Source: Microvirga lupini (GTDB taxonomy: Bacteria > Pseudomonadota > Alphaproteobacteria > Rhizobiales > Beijerinckiaceae). From it: a DNA stretch of 64,000 nt. The position numbers and the translations under genes are program-made. The stretch covers positions 35,600 through 99,599 of the forward strand of contig KI911965.1 in the NCBI GenBank assembly GCA_000517005.1, in the 5' to 3' direction. Shown piece after piece: positions 50,931-59,641 of the stretch; position 1 is the first letter of the stretch; each line of letters begins with the position of its first letter. The notes below the pieces were generated by a model that was given only the letters and a program-made list of their open reading frames with translations, had not been told where the DNA came from and did not search any database.

Positions 50931-50964
50931 GTCAACCCGCCTTTCGTTGAAGAGGCTTTTTGCA

Positions 50965-52116
50965 ATGAAAATCACGGCCATCCACCACACCCTCGTGCGG
51001 GTCCCGTTCACGGAAGACATCCTGTGGGGATCAGGCCGAAGGATCGGGACGACACGGCTCATCTGCCGGATCGAGACGGATGCCGGGATCGTCGGGTGGG
51101 GCGAAACAATTTCACTAATCGCGGCCGTGCCGGCGGTCTTTTCCGACATCGTCGCCAAGGTGGGACTGGGCTATCCGGTAGCCGATGTGGAGCGGCTGCA
51201 CCGGCACGTTCTCGGCGCCGGCTACTACCACCACAAGAGAGCGGCCGTCATGGCGATCGCGGCGCTCGAGATGGCCATGTGGGACGCTCTGGGCAAACAG
51301 GCCAAGCTCCCCCTGTCGAGCCTCTGGGGAGGGCGCTGGCGCAAGGATGTAGAAGCCGCTGCCTATCTGTTCACAAAGGACACCAAGCAGCTGAAGGAGC
51401 GGATCGGGCGCTTCCTCGATGCGGGATATGAGACCTTCAAGGTCAAGATCGGCTTCGACGAGCCGAGCGATATCCTGCTGGCGGAAGCCTCCCGCGAGGC
51501 CATCGGAGCGCGGGCCCTGCGTCTCGACGTGAACGGCGCCTGGACCCCGGGCACCGCCAAGCGGCAACTGGAAAGACTGCGCGGCATCGATCCGGCCTAT
51601 GTGGAACAGCCTCTGGAACTCGATGACCTGGCAGGCCACGCGCTCCTGCGCCAGTCTACGTCGGTCCCGATTGCCCTTGATGAGAGCGCCTATACCCTGT
51701 CCGACATCGGCAACATCGTGCGTGCCAATGCCGCGGATGTGGTGCTCTTGGATCCGCACGAGGAAGGCGGGTTGTGGCAGACGATCAAGGCCGCTGCCAT
51801 CTGCGAAGCCGTCGGGATCCCGGTGACGCTGCATTCGGGCGCCGAACTGGCCCTGTCCCAGGCCGCCTATACCCATCTCGCGTCGTCGATCCCGAACATG
51901 AGCCTCGCCATCGATACGGAACGGGCCTATCTCGACGGCGACATCTCTCCTGCTCCCCCTGCCATGCTGTTCGGGCGCTTTCAGATTCCCGACGCGCCCG
52001 GCCTCGGCGTCGAGATCGACGAAGATGCCGTGCGGCGCTATGCGGTCGACAGCATCGTCGGCGCCTATCTCGACAGCGAGCGGCAGGACTGGTTTCCCGT
52101 CAAGCCGGCCTATTGA
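50965..52116 (+). CDS. enolase-superfamily sugar-acid dehydratase
   Basis: The 383-residue protein has the MR/MLE order: capping domain to about residue 120, then the barrel with FKVKIGF (K-x-K), RLDVNGAW (metal Asp), YVEQPLELDD (metal Glu), IALDESAY (metal Asp-Glu) and VVLLDPHEEGG. The residues after the barrel (TLHSGAEL) differ from those of the 41869 enzyme, so the two probably act on different acids or lactones. It precedes dgoK by 11 bases, which suggests that the product is a 2-keto-3-deoxy acid. The ATG at 50965 has AGAGG about 9 bases upstream. Confidence 0.83.
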   Translation: MKITAIHHTLVRVPFTEDILWGSGRRIGTTRLICRIETDAGIVGWGETISLIAAVPAVFSDIVAKVGLGYPVADVERLHRHVLGAGYYHHKRAAVMAIAALEMAMWDALGKQAKLPLSSLWGGRWRKDVEAAAYLFTKDTKQLKERIGRFLDAGYETFKVKIGFDEPSDILLAEASREAIGARALRLDVNGAWTPGTAKRQLERLRGIDPAYVEQPLELDDLAGHALLRQSTSVPIALDESAYTLSDIGNIVRANAADVVLLDPHEEGGLWQTIKAAAICEAVGIPVTLHSGAELALSQAAYTHLASSIPNMSLAIDTERAYLDGDISPAPPAMLFGRFQIPDAPGLGVEIDEDAVRRYAVDSIVGAYLDSERQDWFPVKPAY

Positions 52117-52127
52117 AGGAGTTCCCC

Positions 52128-53012
52128 GTGTTCCTTGCCATCGAATGGACCTCGGCCGCCTTCCACGCCTTCCTCCTTGCCGCCGACGGAACCCTTCTGG
52201 GACAGCGGCAGGAGGCGAGAGGCGTCAACCATATTGCCGATGGCGGCTTTGAGGCCGTCCTGCGCGAGATCGTCGGAGATTGGACGGCAGAGGCGAGCCG
52301 CATCTACCTGTCCGGCATGATCACCAGCCGCAACGGATGGGTCGAGACGCCCTATGCGGCAACACCCGCCTCGCTGAGCGACATCGCTGCGGGAGCGGTC
52401 GTCAGACATATCGAAGGTCTGCCGCCTCTCATTTTTCTTCCGGGCATCTCGGTGCGCGATCCCCTCGCCGACATGATGCGAGGGGAAGAGCTCAAGGTCT
52501 TTGGCGCGATGGGCCGGAACGGCGGTCTTGTCGCCCTCCCCGGTGCGCATACCAAATGGGTGTCCGTCAGAGACGGCCGGATCGAACAATTCGCCACCTA
52601 TATGTCAGGCGAGGTCGCCGCGCTACTCAAGTCGAACTCGCTCGTCAGCAAGCTGATTCCGGCACAATCGGCCGACAATCCGGAGGCTTTCCTGCGTGGC
52701 GTCAGACTTGCCCGAGATCGTCGCATCGGAGGCAACATCCTGCGCCGCATCTTCTCGGCCCGCAGCCTGGTTCTGTTCGAGGAGCTCCTTCCTGCCGACA
52801 TCAGCGATTATCTTTCAGGCCTGATGATCGCCGCGGAGATCAATGAGGCGATCGAGGAATACAGCTCCCCGGATAGGCAAGTCACGTTGATCGGCGCGCC
52901 GGCCTTGTGCCAGCGCTACAGCCTGGCACTTCGCGAAGCCGGAATGACATCGAGCATGGTCGAGAATGCCGGTCTTGCGGGCTTTCAAGCCCTCTGCCTG
53001 AACCACTCCTGA
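52128..53012 (+). CDS. dgoK: 2-dehydro-3-deoxygalactonokinase
   Basis: The 294-residue protein matches DgoK in length and motifs: the N-terminal phosphate loop AIEWTSAAFHAFLLAADGTLLGQ, YLSGMITSRNGWVETPYAATPAS, FLPGISVRDPLADMMRGEELKVFGA and LVALPGAHTKWVSVRDGRI. DgoK phosphorylates 2-keto-3-deoxygalactonate with ATP in De Ley-Doudoroff galactose breakdown. No KDPGal aldolase (DgoA) gene is adjacent. The start is GTG at 52128, 6 bases after GAAGGAG. Confidence 0.88.
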   Translation: MFLAIEWTSAAFHAFLLAADGTLLGQRQEARGVNHIADGGFEAVLREIVGDWTAEASRIYLSGMITSRNGWVETPYAATPASLSDIAAGAVVRHIEGLPPLIFLPGISVRDPLADMMRGEELKVFGAMGRNGGLVALPGAHTKWVSVRDGRIEQFATYMSGEVAALLKSNSLVSKLIPAQSADNPEAFLRGVRLARDRRIGGNILRRIFSARSLVLFEELLPADISDYLSGLMIAAEINEAIEEYSSPDRQVTLIGAPALCQRYSLALREAGMTSSMVENAGLAGFQALCLNHS

Positions 53013-53072
53013 GCCACGCAGTCCCTCACGATCGGCTTCAGAACCACCAACGATGGTTGCAGCTCAAATCCA

Positions 53073-54305
53073 TCACTCAGCAGCGACCGACCCGGCCATC
53101 GTTCCGGCCGTTCGTCTCGAACGAAACGAAGCTTTTCGCCGTTTGGAATCGGAGAAGATTCTGTGATGGAGTTCGTCCACGTGGCGCACGGATTGTAGCG
53201 CCTCGAGCATGGGTTCGCAGATCAATCGTTCTCCGCAGGGTTCCCGGTGGCAGACAGGATCCCAAAGGCCCATCGGCGTCCAGATTTCCGGGTCGTGCCA
53301 TTCGGGCATCCCTAAGATCGGATAGAGGCACACACCCCGCAGCGGAACACCGTCCTGAAGCAGTTCTTCCGATTCCTGCGCCACTTCCCGAAGCCAGCGA
53401 CCACGGCTGTCGCCGATGTGGCTGGTTTCCGTGATCATGACCTCGCCGCCATAGCGCTCCCACACCGAACGGACGAGTGCGCTCAAGGGCCAGCGGCGCG
53501 GATCGTCATCCGCAAGCGGCGGAATCACCCCATCTGCCTGTGGCGCCCCCCCTAACTCCCACTGATTGGTCCAGTAGTAGTTGATCCCTACGATATCCAA
53601 ATGCTCCCGGCTGCCGCCAAGCTCGGGCAACAGGCAACCGCAGAGCATGTCCCAGCTCTGGAAGACGAGGCGTTCATTGAAGTCCCGCGCCTCTCCCTCA
53701 AGCTCCGGACGATCGAACGGACGGGCCACTCGGCACAAGGGATCGACATTCACCATCCGCGCACCAGGACAGGCCGCCCACAGGGCGTCTATGCCGGCAA
53801 TAGCTGCGCGCGTGAGCGCGACCTTGAGATCCCAGCCGCGCCCGGTGACATGAGGCGCGAACAGGCCCTTCTCGCCGGCTGCATAAGCCATGAACGAGGG
53901 TTCGTTCACCGGCGTGAAGGCACAAGTACCCTCCGTGCGCCGGGCGATATAACGGCCGACGGCATAGCAGTAATCGGCGAAGCGCTTCGGGAACTCCTCG
54001 CTCCAGAGATCAAGCCCCTGCGGGTAGCCATAGTGGAAGAGATCCCAGATCACTTCCACGCCGTGGCGCCGAGCCGCTTCGACGAAGGGCTCGATCGTGG
54101 AAAAGTCATAGCGTCCGCGGCCGAGATCCACCAAGGGCCAGCGGATGGTTTCACGCGCAGCGTGAATGTCGAGTTCGGCGAGTTGCCGGTAATCCTCGTC
54201 GACGGTTTTGTCGTGCCCCGTCGCGACCACCTGATCGAACCAATGGCCATGCCGGTTGTAGCCTGTAGACCCCTCGAATCCGGCCAAAAAGAAGCTTCTG
54301 AACAT
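53073..54305 (-). CDS. GH1-like glycosidase, second copy
   Basis: The 410-residue TIM-barrel protein is related to family 1 glycosidases. FTPVNEPSFMAYAAG carries the acid/base Glu of the NEP motif, and GGEVMITETSHIGD carries the probable nucleophile Glu. The N-terminus MFRSFFLAGFEGSTGYNRHGHWFDQ is unlike classical beta-glucosidases, and the protein is shorter than the usual 450. No signal peptide is seen, so it acts on imported glycosides. The ATG at 54305 has GGGGAGA 6 bases upstream. It follows the other GH1-like gene by 20 bases and is convergent with dgoK. Confidence 0.8.
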   Translation of the reverse strand: MFRSFFLAGFEGSTGYNRHGHWFDQVVATGHDKTVDEDYRQLAELDIHAARETIRWPLVDLGRGRYDFSTIEPFVEAARRHGVEVIWDLFHYGYPQGLDLWSEEFPKRFADYCYAVGRYIARRTEGTCAFTPVNEPSFMAYAAGEKGLFAPHVTGRGWDLKVALTRAAIAGIDALWAACPGARMVNVDPLCRVARPFDRPELEGEARDFNERLVFQSWDMLCGCLLPELGGSREHLDIVGINYYWTNQWELGGAPQADGVIPPLADDDPRRWPLSALVRSVWERYGGEVMITETSHIGDSRGRWLREVAQESEELLQDGVPLRGVCLYPILGMPEWHDPEIWTPMGLWDPVCHREPCGERLICEPMLEALQSVRHVDELHHRIFSDSKRRKASFRSRRTAGTMAGSVAAE

Positions 54306-54325
54306 CCCGCTCTCCCCATTTCGCT

Positions 54326-55639
54326 TTAAAAGCTTGCCGCGGCGCGGGACGGCACTTCGGAGAGCATGCCGATGCTCTCGGTCCCACTTCGCACCAGCCG
54401 CTGATAGATATCCACGGCCGGCGTTCGCACCCGGCGCAGCGGATCCGACTCGTCCGGGACGATGTCCCACAATCCCATCTGGGCCAGATGCTCGGTCACG
54501 GGACGACGGCCCTGGCGATAAGCCCAGGTGACGAGTGCGAACATCGGCCACCAGGTATATCCCACCAGTGGAATTCCCTCTTCGCGCAGCTGCCGCGTGG
54601 CCGCGATCGACGCGTCGAGCCAATCGAGCCGACGGCGCAGGGAGCCCATCGACGCCGTCTCCGAGATCATGAGAGGAGCCCGGTAGCGCTCGTGATAAAG
54701 CCGCCCGAGCCGGGTAATGAGATCGGCGCCCGCATAGGGCATGCGGATACGAAAGCGCCCTCCGGCATCCCGCAGCAGTTTCTTCTGCGTGAACATTGGG
54801 TAGAGATTCATGCCGATGACTGGAAGCGCTACGGCGTTGTCGAGGAAGTAGGCGAGATCGGCCTCCCTCGCCCCGTTCTTCAACAGCCACGCCCAGAGGG
54901 AATGGTGCTCGTCGATCCGTCCCGAGACGAGATCGAGAGCGAGGAAGACGATATCCTGACGTCGCCGAGCTTCTTCCTCGAACGCAGGGTCGTCGGTATC
55001 GAACAGGTCGGTGGCATCGACGAAGTACGGCACGATCTCGGGATCGACGCTCTGCAACGCCTTGACGGTTTCCACCATGCCCTTCGCGATGGCCAGCATC
55101 AGGGCCACGAAGCCGGGCCAGCTGCGCCGGAACGGGGGCCACCAGCCGAGACGCCCGCAATACCAGCCCGTGATGCGGGGCTCGTTGAGGGGGGTATACC
55201 AAGTGATCCGCCCTCGAAAGCGCTCGGCGAGACGGGCCGCGTAATCGGAGACGAGCTTCGAGTAGTCGGGGTGGAGGAAAGCTCCCTCGATCCACGCGGG
55301 CAATCCGTAATGGACGAGGTCGACCTGGGGATCGATACCAAGCTCAAGCAGACGCTCCAGCGTCTCGTCGGGAAATGTCCAATCCCAGGTGTTCGGGCTG
55401 GGCTGGATTCGATGCCAAGGCACGCCATAGCGGGCACAGGGCACGCCAAGTTCGGCGACAAGACCGAGATCGTCATGCCACCGGTCGTAATGACCGGTCA
55501 GCTCATACTCGTCGAGAGTCCGTCCTGTGGTCGGATGAGGCGCTGTGATGAAGGTGTCCTCGATGCCGGTGGACCACCAGAATGCATCGGGTGCCATTAA
55601 GCGCGGGAGTTCAGATCGAGGCGGGAGCGATCGGGTCAT
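54326..55639 (-). CDS. GH1-like glycosidase, first copy
   Basis: The 437-residue protein shows the family 1 pattern: FWWSTGIEDTFI near the N-terminus, HYDRWHDDLGLVAELGVPCARYGVPWHRIQP, ITWYTPLNEPRITGWYCG (acid/base Glu in NEP), INLYPMF-like GMNLYPMFTQ and APLMISETASMGS (nucleophile Glu). The usual TENG is SETA here. It is cytoplasmic and probably splits a beta-glycoside. It is divergent from the GH2 gene, with a gap of about 200 bases, and heads a two-gene unit. Confidence 0.83.
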   Translation of the reverse strand: MTRSLPPRSELPRLMAPDAFWWSTGIEDTFITAPHPTTGRTLDEYELTGHYDRWHDDLGLVAELGVPCARYGVPWHRIQPSPNTWDWTFPDETLERLLELGIDPQVDLVHYGLPAWIEGAFLHPDYSKLVSDYAARLAERFRGRITWYTPLNEPRITGWYCGRLGWWPPFRRSWPGFVALMLAIAKGMVETVKALQSVDPEIVPYFVDATDLFDTDDPAFEEEARRRQDIVFLALDLVSGRIDEHHSLWAWLLKNGAREADLAYFLDNAVALPVIGMNLYPMFTQKKLLRDAGGRFRIRMPYAGADLITRLGRLYHERYRAPLMISETASMGSLRRRLDWLDASIAATRQLREEGIPLVGYTWWPMFALVTWAYRQGRRPVTEHLAQMGLWDIVPDESDPLRRVRTPAVDIYQRLVRSGTESIGMLSEVPSRAAASF

Positions 55640-55845
55640 GCCGTGGCCGTCTCTTGAGCGTCAGTGCTTCCACTGCAGCACAGCGATTGGGCCGCGGACG
55701 AACCTCGGCCGTCATGGGATCCAGGCTAGGAAACGGCTCACATGCGAGAAAGTTGCACCGGATCTGCCACTTGAGAACATACCCTGCCTTCATGCGTTGG
55801 TCGGCGGGAGCCGTCTGGCTTCCCAGCGGACAAGGAGGCGAGACC

Positions 55846-57720
55846 ATGGCCGAAACGATCTCCCCTGCAGACCTTCACCCCCGCCCGCAGCTACGCCGGG
55901 GGCGCTGGATTGATTTATGCGGCCAGTGGGGCTTCGCCTTCGACGATGAGGATCGGGGGCTCGCCGAGCGCTGGTTCGAACGGTCAGAGCCCTTCGATCG
56001 CGAGATCGTGGTGCCCTTTGCTCCCGAGAGCAAACTGTCGGGCGTGCACGAGACTGGCTTTCATCCGGTGGTCTGGTACCGCCGCGAAGTGCAGGTAGAC
56101 GAGGCGGATCGTCAAGATCGCCTGATCATTCATTTCGGTGCCGTCGACTACAAGGCCACGGTCTGGGTCAACGGCCGCATGGCGGTCGAGCATGTGGGCG
56201 GGCAGACGCCGTTTTCAGCCGACATCACCTCCCTGCTCGTTCCCGGTGAAATCCAGGTCATCGTGGTTCGTGCCGAGGACGAGCCCCGGGATCTGCAGCA
56301 GCCGCGGGGCAAGCAATATTGGGAAGAGCAGCCCGGCTATATCTGGTATCACCGCACAACGGGCATCTGGCAGCCGGTCTGGCTTGAGCCGATCCCTAAA
56401 GTTGCAATTAGCGAACTGCGCTGGACGCCCGACGTCGACCGCTTTGGTGTCGGGCTTGTCCTCCGGCTCGACCGCAGGCCTCCCGCGGGCTGGCATGTGA
56501 GGGTGCAGCTAAAGGGCGATAGACCGACACGTACCCTCATCGACGACACTTACCTGCTCCCCGGCCGCGAGCTGAGACGCGACATCCTCCTCGACATCAA
56601 CGATGCGGCGATTCGCCGGCGCCGCACCCTGCTCTGGGCTCCGGAACACCCCAACCTCATCGAGGCCGTGATCGAACTGATCGACGGGAACGGCGTCATC
56701 GTCGACCGCGTCGAAAGCTATTTCGGCTTGCGCCGCATCGAAGCCCGCGACGGGCGCTTCATCATCAACGGCATTCCTACTTTTCTCCGACTCGTCCTGG
56801 CACAGAACTACTGGCCGGATTCGCTCCTGACCGCCCCGGACGCAGATGCGCTCAGGCGTGAAGTGGAGCTGGCGCAGTCGCTCGGCTTCAACGGAGTCCG
56901 CATTCACCAGAAGGTGGAAGATCCGCGCTTTCTGTACTGGTGCGACCGGCTCGGCATGCTCGTCTGGAGCGAGGCCGCCAATGCCTATGTGTACTCGGAT
57001 CGTGCCGCCGAAATGCTGACCCGCGAGTGGCTGGAAGCTGTCCACCGCGACTACAACCATCCCTCCATCATCACCTGGGTGCCCTTGAACGAGAGCTGGG
57101 GCGTGCCGGACCTGGACCGCTCCAGGCAGCAGCGCGATTTCGTGCGAGCCCTCTATCACCTCACCCGCGCGGTTGATCCAACACGGCCGGTGATCGGCAA
57201 TGACGGCTGGCAGCATGCGGTTGGCGATATCTTCGGCGTACATGATTACGCTCCGACCGGCGACATGTTGCGGGAGCGTTACGCAGATCGACAGACCATC
57301 GCGCGCACGTTCCGCGAAGTGCGCCCGCACCATCACCCGCTCCTCGGCGAGGATATCGAAATCGAGGACGAACCCATCGTGATCAGCGAATTCGGCGGGC
57401 TCGGCTTCGTGCCGCAGTCCAGCGAGGACTGGTTCGGCTACGGCCAGTTCGCCAGCCCCGACGAACTACTTGCACGCTATGAAGAGCTCGTCGATGCTCT
57501 GCTAGCCTCCACCGCTCTCGCGGGTTTCTGCTATACCCAACTCACCGACACGGCACAGGAGACCAACGGACTCCTCACCGTCAATCGCGAGCCGAAATTC
57601 GATCTCGAACGTCTGCGCGCCATCAACAGCCGACCTTCGAAGGCCGTCCCGAGCGAGATCCTCGATGTGCTGATCAAACAGGAGGTTGAGCGGCGGCGGC
57701 GCGAGCGTGGGCAGGAATAG
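55846..57720 (+). CDS. glycoside hydrolase family 2
   Basis: The 624-residue protein has the three GH2 parts: a sugar-binding jelly roll (about 25-190; DLCGQWGFAFDDEDRGL, VWYRREVQVDE, YKATVWVNGR), an immunoglobulin-like domain (about 200-310), and a TIM barrel with FNGVRIHQKVEDPRFLYWCDRLGMLVWSE. The acid/base Glu is in ITWVPLNESWGVPDLDRS and the nucleophile Glu in IVISEFGG. Likely activities are beta-galactosidase, beta-glucuronidase or beta-mannosidase. The ATG at 55846 has AAGGAGG 7 bases upstream. There is no signal peptide. Confidence 0.9.
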   Translation: MAETISPADLHPRPQLRRGRWIDLCGQWGFAFDDEDRGLAERWFERSEPFDREIVVPFAPESKLSGVHETGFHPVVWYRREVQVDEADRQDRLIIHFGAVDYKATVWVNGRMAVEHVGGQTPFSADITSLLVPGEIQVIVVRAEDEPRDLQQPRGKQYWEEQPGYIWYHRTTGIWQPVWLEPIPKVAISELRWTPDVDRFGVGLVLRLDRRPPAGWHVRVQLKGDRPTRTLIDDTYLLPGRELRRDILLDINDAAIRRRRTLLWAPEHPNLIEAVIELIDGNGVIVDRVESYFGLRRIEARDGRFIINGIPTFLRLVLAQNYWPDSLLTAPDADALRREVELAQSLGFNGVRIHQKVEDPRFLYWCDRLGMLVWSEAANAYVYSDRAAEMLTREWLEAVHRDYNHPSIITWVPLNESWGVPDLDRSRQQRDFVRALYHLTRAVDPTRPVIGNDGWQHAVGDIFGVHDYAPTGDMLRERYADRQTIARTFREVRPHHHPLLGEDIEIEDEPIVISEFGGLGFVPQSSEDWFGYGQFASPDELLARYEELVDALLASTALAGFCYTQLTDTAQETNGLLTVNREPKFDLERLRAINSRPSKAVPSEILDVLIKQEVERRRRERGQE

Positions 57721-57874
57721 GACATCTCGTGACCTTAGCCCGAAGAGGATGAAGCGCCCACTCTAGGCCCTGGCTTCCGACACTAAAGAGATCTGATTTG
57801 GAACTTTGTCTCAGTGCGCGGGTTGTTCTCTCACGGCCAAGCTTCGAAGGCGGAAGCGGCAGTAGGTTGCTGAG

Positions 57875-58717
57875 ATGGTGCACGACGAAAGCGTTCGAGA
57901 GGCGAACAAGGATTATGCCATCGGTCTAGCCCGAGCCTTTGGCGGTGCCGTCATCTTTGCCATTCCGCTCCTGATGACCATGGAGATGTGGTGGCTGGGG
58001 TTCTCGATGGAACCCGGTCGACTGCTCCTGTTCATGAGCATCAACTTCGCCATCCTGATCGGCTTGTCCTACTTCGCAGGCTTCGAGAAAACCTTCAGCT
58101 GGAAGGAGGACGCGATCGATGCCTTCGCGGCCTTCGGCGTCGGCATCATCACCTCGGCTGCCATGCTCGCGCTGCTTGCGGTGATCACCCTCGACATGAC
58201 GTGGAGCGAGATCGTCGGCAAGATTGCTCTGCAGAGCGTGCCGGCAAGCATCGGTGCCATGCTCGGGAGCAAACAACTCGGGGGAAAACAGGACATCCAG
58301 GCTGAGGAGGAACGCAAGGCGGAAGCCAGCTATGGCGGGGAGCTTTTCCTGATGCTGGCCGGAGCTCTGTTCCTGGCCTTCAATGTGGCGCCCACGGAGG
58401 AAATGGTCCTGATCGCCTATCAGATGTCCCCCTGGCACAGCATGGCGCTTGGTGTCCTCTCCATCATTCTGTTGCATGCGCTTGTCTACACGGTCGGCTT
58501 CTCCGGCCAGGAGAGCCGACCGGAGGGCGGAACGTTTCTGTCGACCTTCTTCCACTTCACCCTGGCCGGCTATGGCATTGCCCTCTTTGTCAGTTTTTAT
58601 GTGCTCTGGACCTTTGGCCGTACAGAGGATGTGACGCCGGCGGAGATTGCGAACATGGTTGTGGTGCTCGGGTTTCCGGCATCCCTCGGCGCTGCAACGG
58701 CCCGGCTCGTGATATGA
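57875..58717 (+). CDS. TIGR02587 family membrane protein
   Basis: The 280-residue protein has about seven hydrophobic helices and the family pattern YAIGLARAFGGAVIFAIPLLMTMEMWWLGF at the N-terminus, with GGELFLMLAGALFLAFNVAPTEEMVLIAYQMSPWH in the middle. The function of the family is unknown. The next gene encodes its usual partner, a TIGR02588 protein, 7 bases on. The 154 bases before it hold nothing I can name. Confidence 0.88.
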   Translation: MVHDESVREANKDYAIGLARAFGGAVIFAIPLLMTMEMWWLGFSMEPGRLLLFMSINFAILIGLSYFAGFEKTFSWKEDAIDAFAAFGVGIITSAAMLALLAVITLDMTWSEIVGKIALQSVPASIGAMLGSKQLGGKQDIQAEEERKAEASYGGELFLMLAGALFLAFNVAPTEEMVLIAYQMSPWHSMALGVLSIILLHALVYTVGFSGQESRPEGGTFLSTFFHFTLAGYGIALFVSFYVLWTFGRTEDVTPAEIANMVVVLGFPASLGAATARLVI

Positions 58718-58724
58718 GGCTGCG

Positions 58725-59144
58725 ATGGAGCGAAACAGAGCTCTCGAAAACGGAAATCAACCCGGCTCCGGTAGCCATATTCCCTGGCTCGAATGGCTTG
58801 CGTCAGGCTTGGGCCTCCTAATGGCTCTCTGCGTCTTCGGTTTCATCGGATGGCAGGCACTGGGCGATGCGGGCTCTCCCCCCGTGATCACTGTTTCCGC
58901 TTCCGAAATCACAAAGGTCGGAAGCGGCTATCGTGTCATGTTCGAGGCTCGCAATGTCGGCAGCACGGCAGCGGCGCAGGTGCGGATTGAGGGGACCGTA
59001 TTGGGGGATGGCGGTCCTGAAACCAGCAGCGTGATCCTCGACTATGTTCCCGGTCACTCTGCACGGAAGGGAGGATTGTTCTTCACCCAGAACCCACAGC
59101 CCGAGAAGCTCATGTTGCGGGCTGCAGGCTTCGCCGAGCCCTGA
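58725..59144 (+). CDS. TIGR02588 family protein
   Basis: The 139-residue protein has one membrane helix (about residues 23-46, WLEWLASGLGLLMALCVFGFIGW) and a periplasmic beta-rich domain (PPVITVSASEITKVGSGYRVMFEARNVGSTAAAQVRIEGTV). It matches TIGR02588, which is found beside TIGR02587. The periplasmic part resembles an immunoglobulin-like fold. The function is unknown. Confidence 0.87.
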   Translation: MERNRALENGNQPGSGSHIPWLEWLASGLGLLMALCVFGFIGWQALGDAGSPPVITVSASEITKVGSGYRVMFEARNVGSTAAAQVRIEGTVLGDGGPETSSVILDYVPGHSARKGGLFFTQNPQPEKLMLRAAGFAEP

Positions 59145-59337
59145 GACGCGCAGACAGCGTTTCACATCGATATCCTGGGAATTCGAAGGGAAACTATGAG
59201 CGGCACGATTGGGGTCGCGGGAGAAGCCAAGCCTATATCGGGAGCCGAAGACTTCTACCGCGATCGGAACCTACTGCCGTGCCGACGATTGCTCCCTGAA
59301 GGTAACGATTCTCGCTCATCTGCGGAGTGCCGTCTGA

Positions 59338-59565
59338 ATGCCCATTCCTCTGCCGAACCAGCCTTATCCGGAGCCGACCCCGGCGGATCCCAATCCGGCT
59401 CCCGTGAGCCCGCCCACGCCGCCTGAGACACCTCAGCCGGAGCCAGTCGGCGTGCCTCCGACGACGCCTGGCGACATCCCGCCGCCGGGTGAACCCGTCG
59501 GAGTGCCTCCGACATCGCCGCCGGAGATCCCTGTCACGCCGACGACGCCCCAGCCCACCGCCTGA
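59338..59565 (+). CDS. small Pro-rich protein
   Basis: The 75-residue frame is about 40 percent proline, with the repeat EPVGVPPT occurring twice and runs such as TPPETPQPEP. It has a GGAG 10 bases before its ATG. Codon use avoids stops across a coherent low-complexity protein, so it may be real, but no homologue family is recognised. The 193 bases before it (from 59145) include another 76-codon frame that looks random. Confidence 0.45.
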   Translation: MPIPLPNQPYPEPTPADPNPAPVSPPTPPETPQPEPVGVPPTTPGDIPPPGEPVGVPPTSPPEIPVTPTTPQPTA

Positions 59566-59641
59566 TCCATATCTGAAAATCAGGCTGGCGAAGCCTTAGC
59601 CCGGTTAGCCCCTTTCATGAGCGCGCGATCAAGATACTTCC

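Noticed and set aside
53073..55295. A 740-codon frame over both GH1-like genes
   Set aside because: Only the part after ATG 54305 is glycosidase-like. The upstream extension is a shifted reading of the first GH1-like gene.
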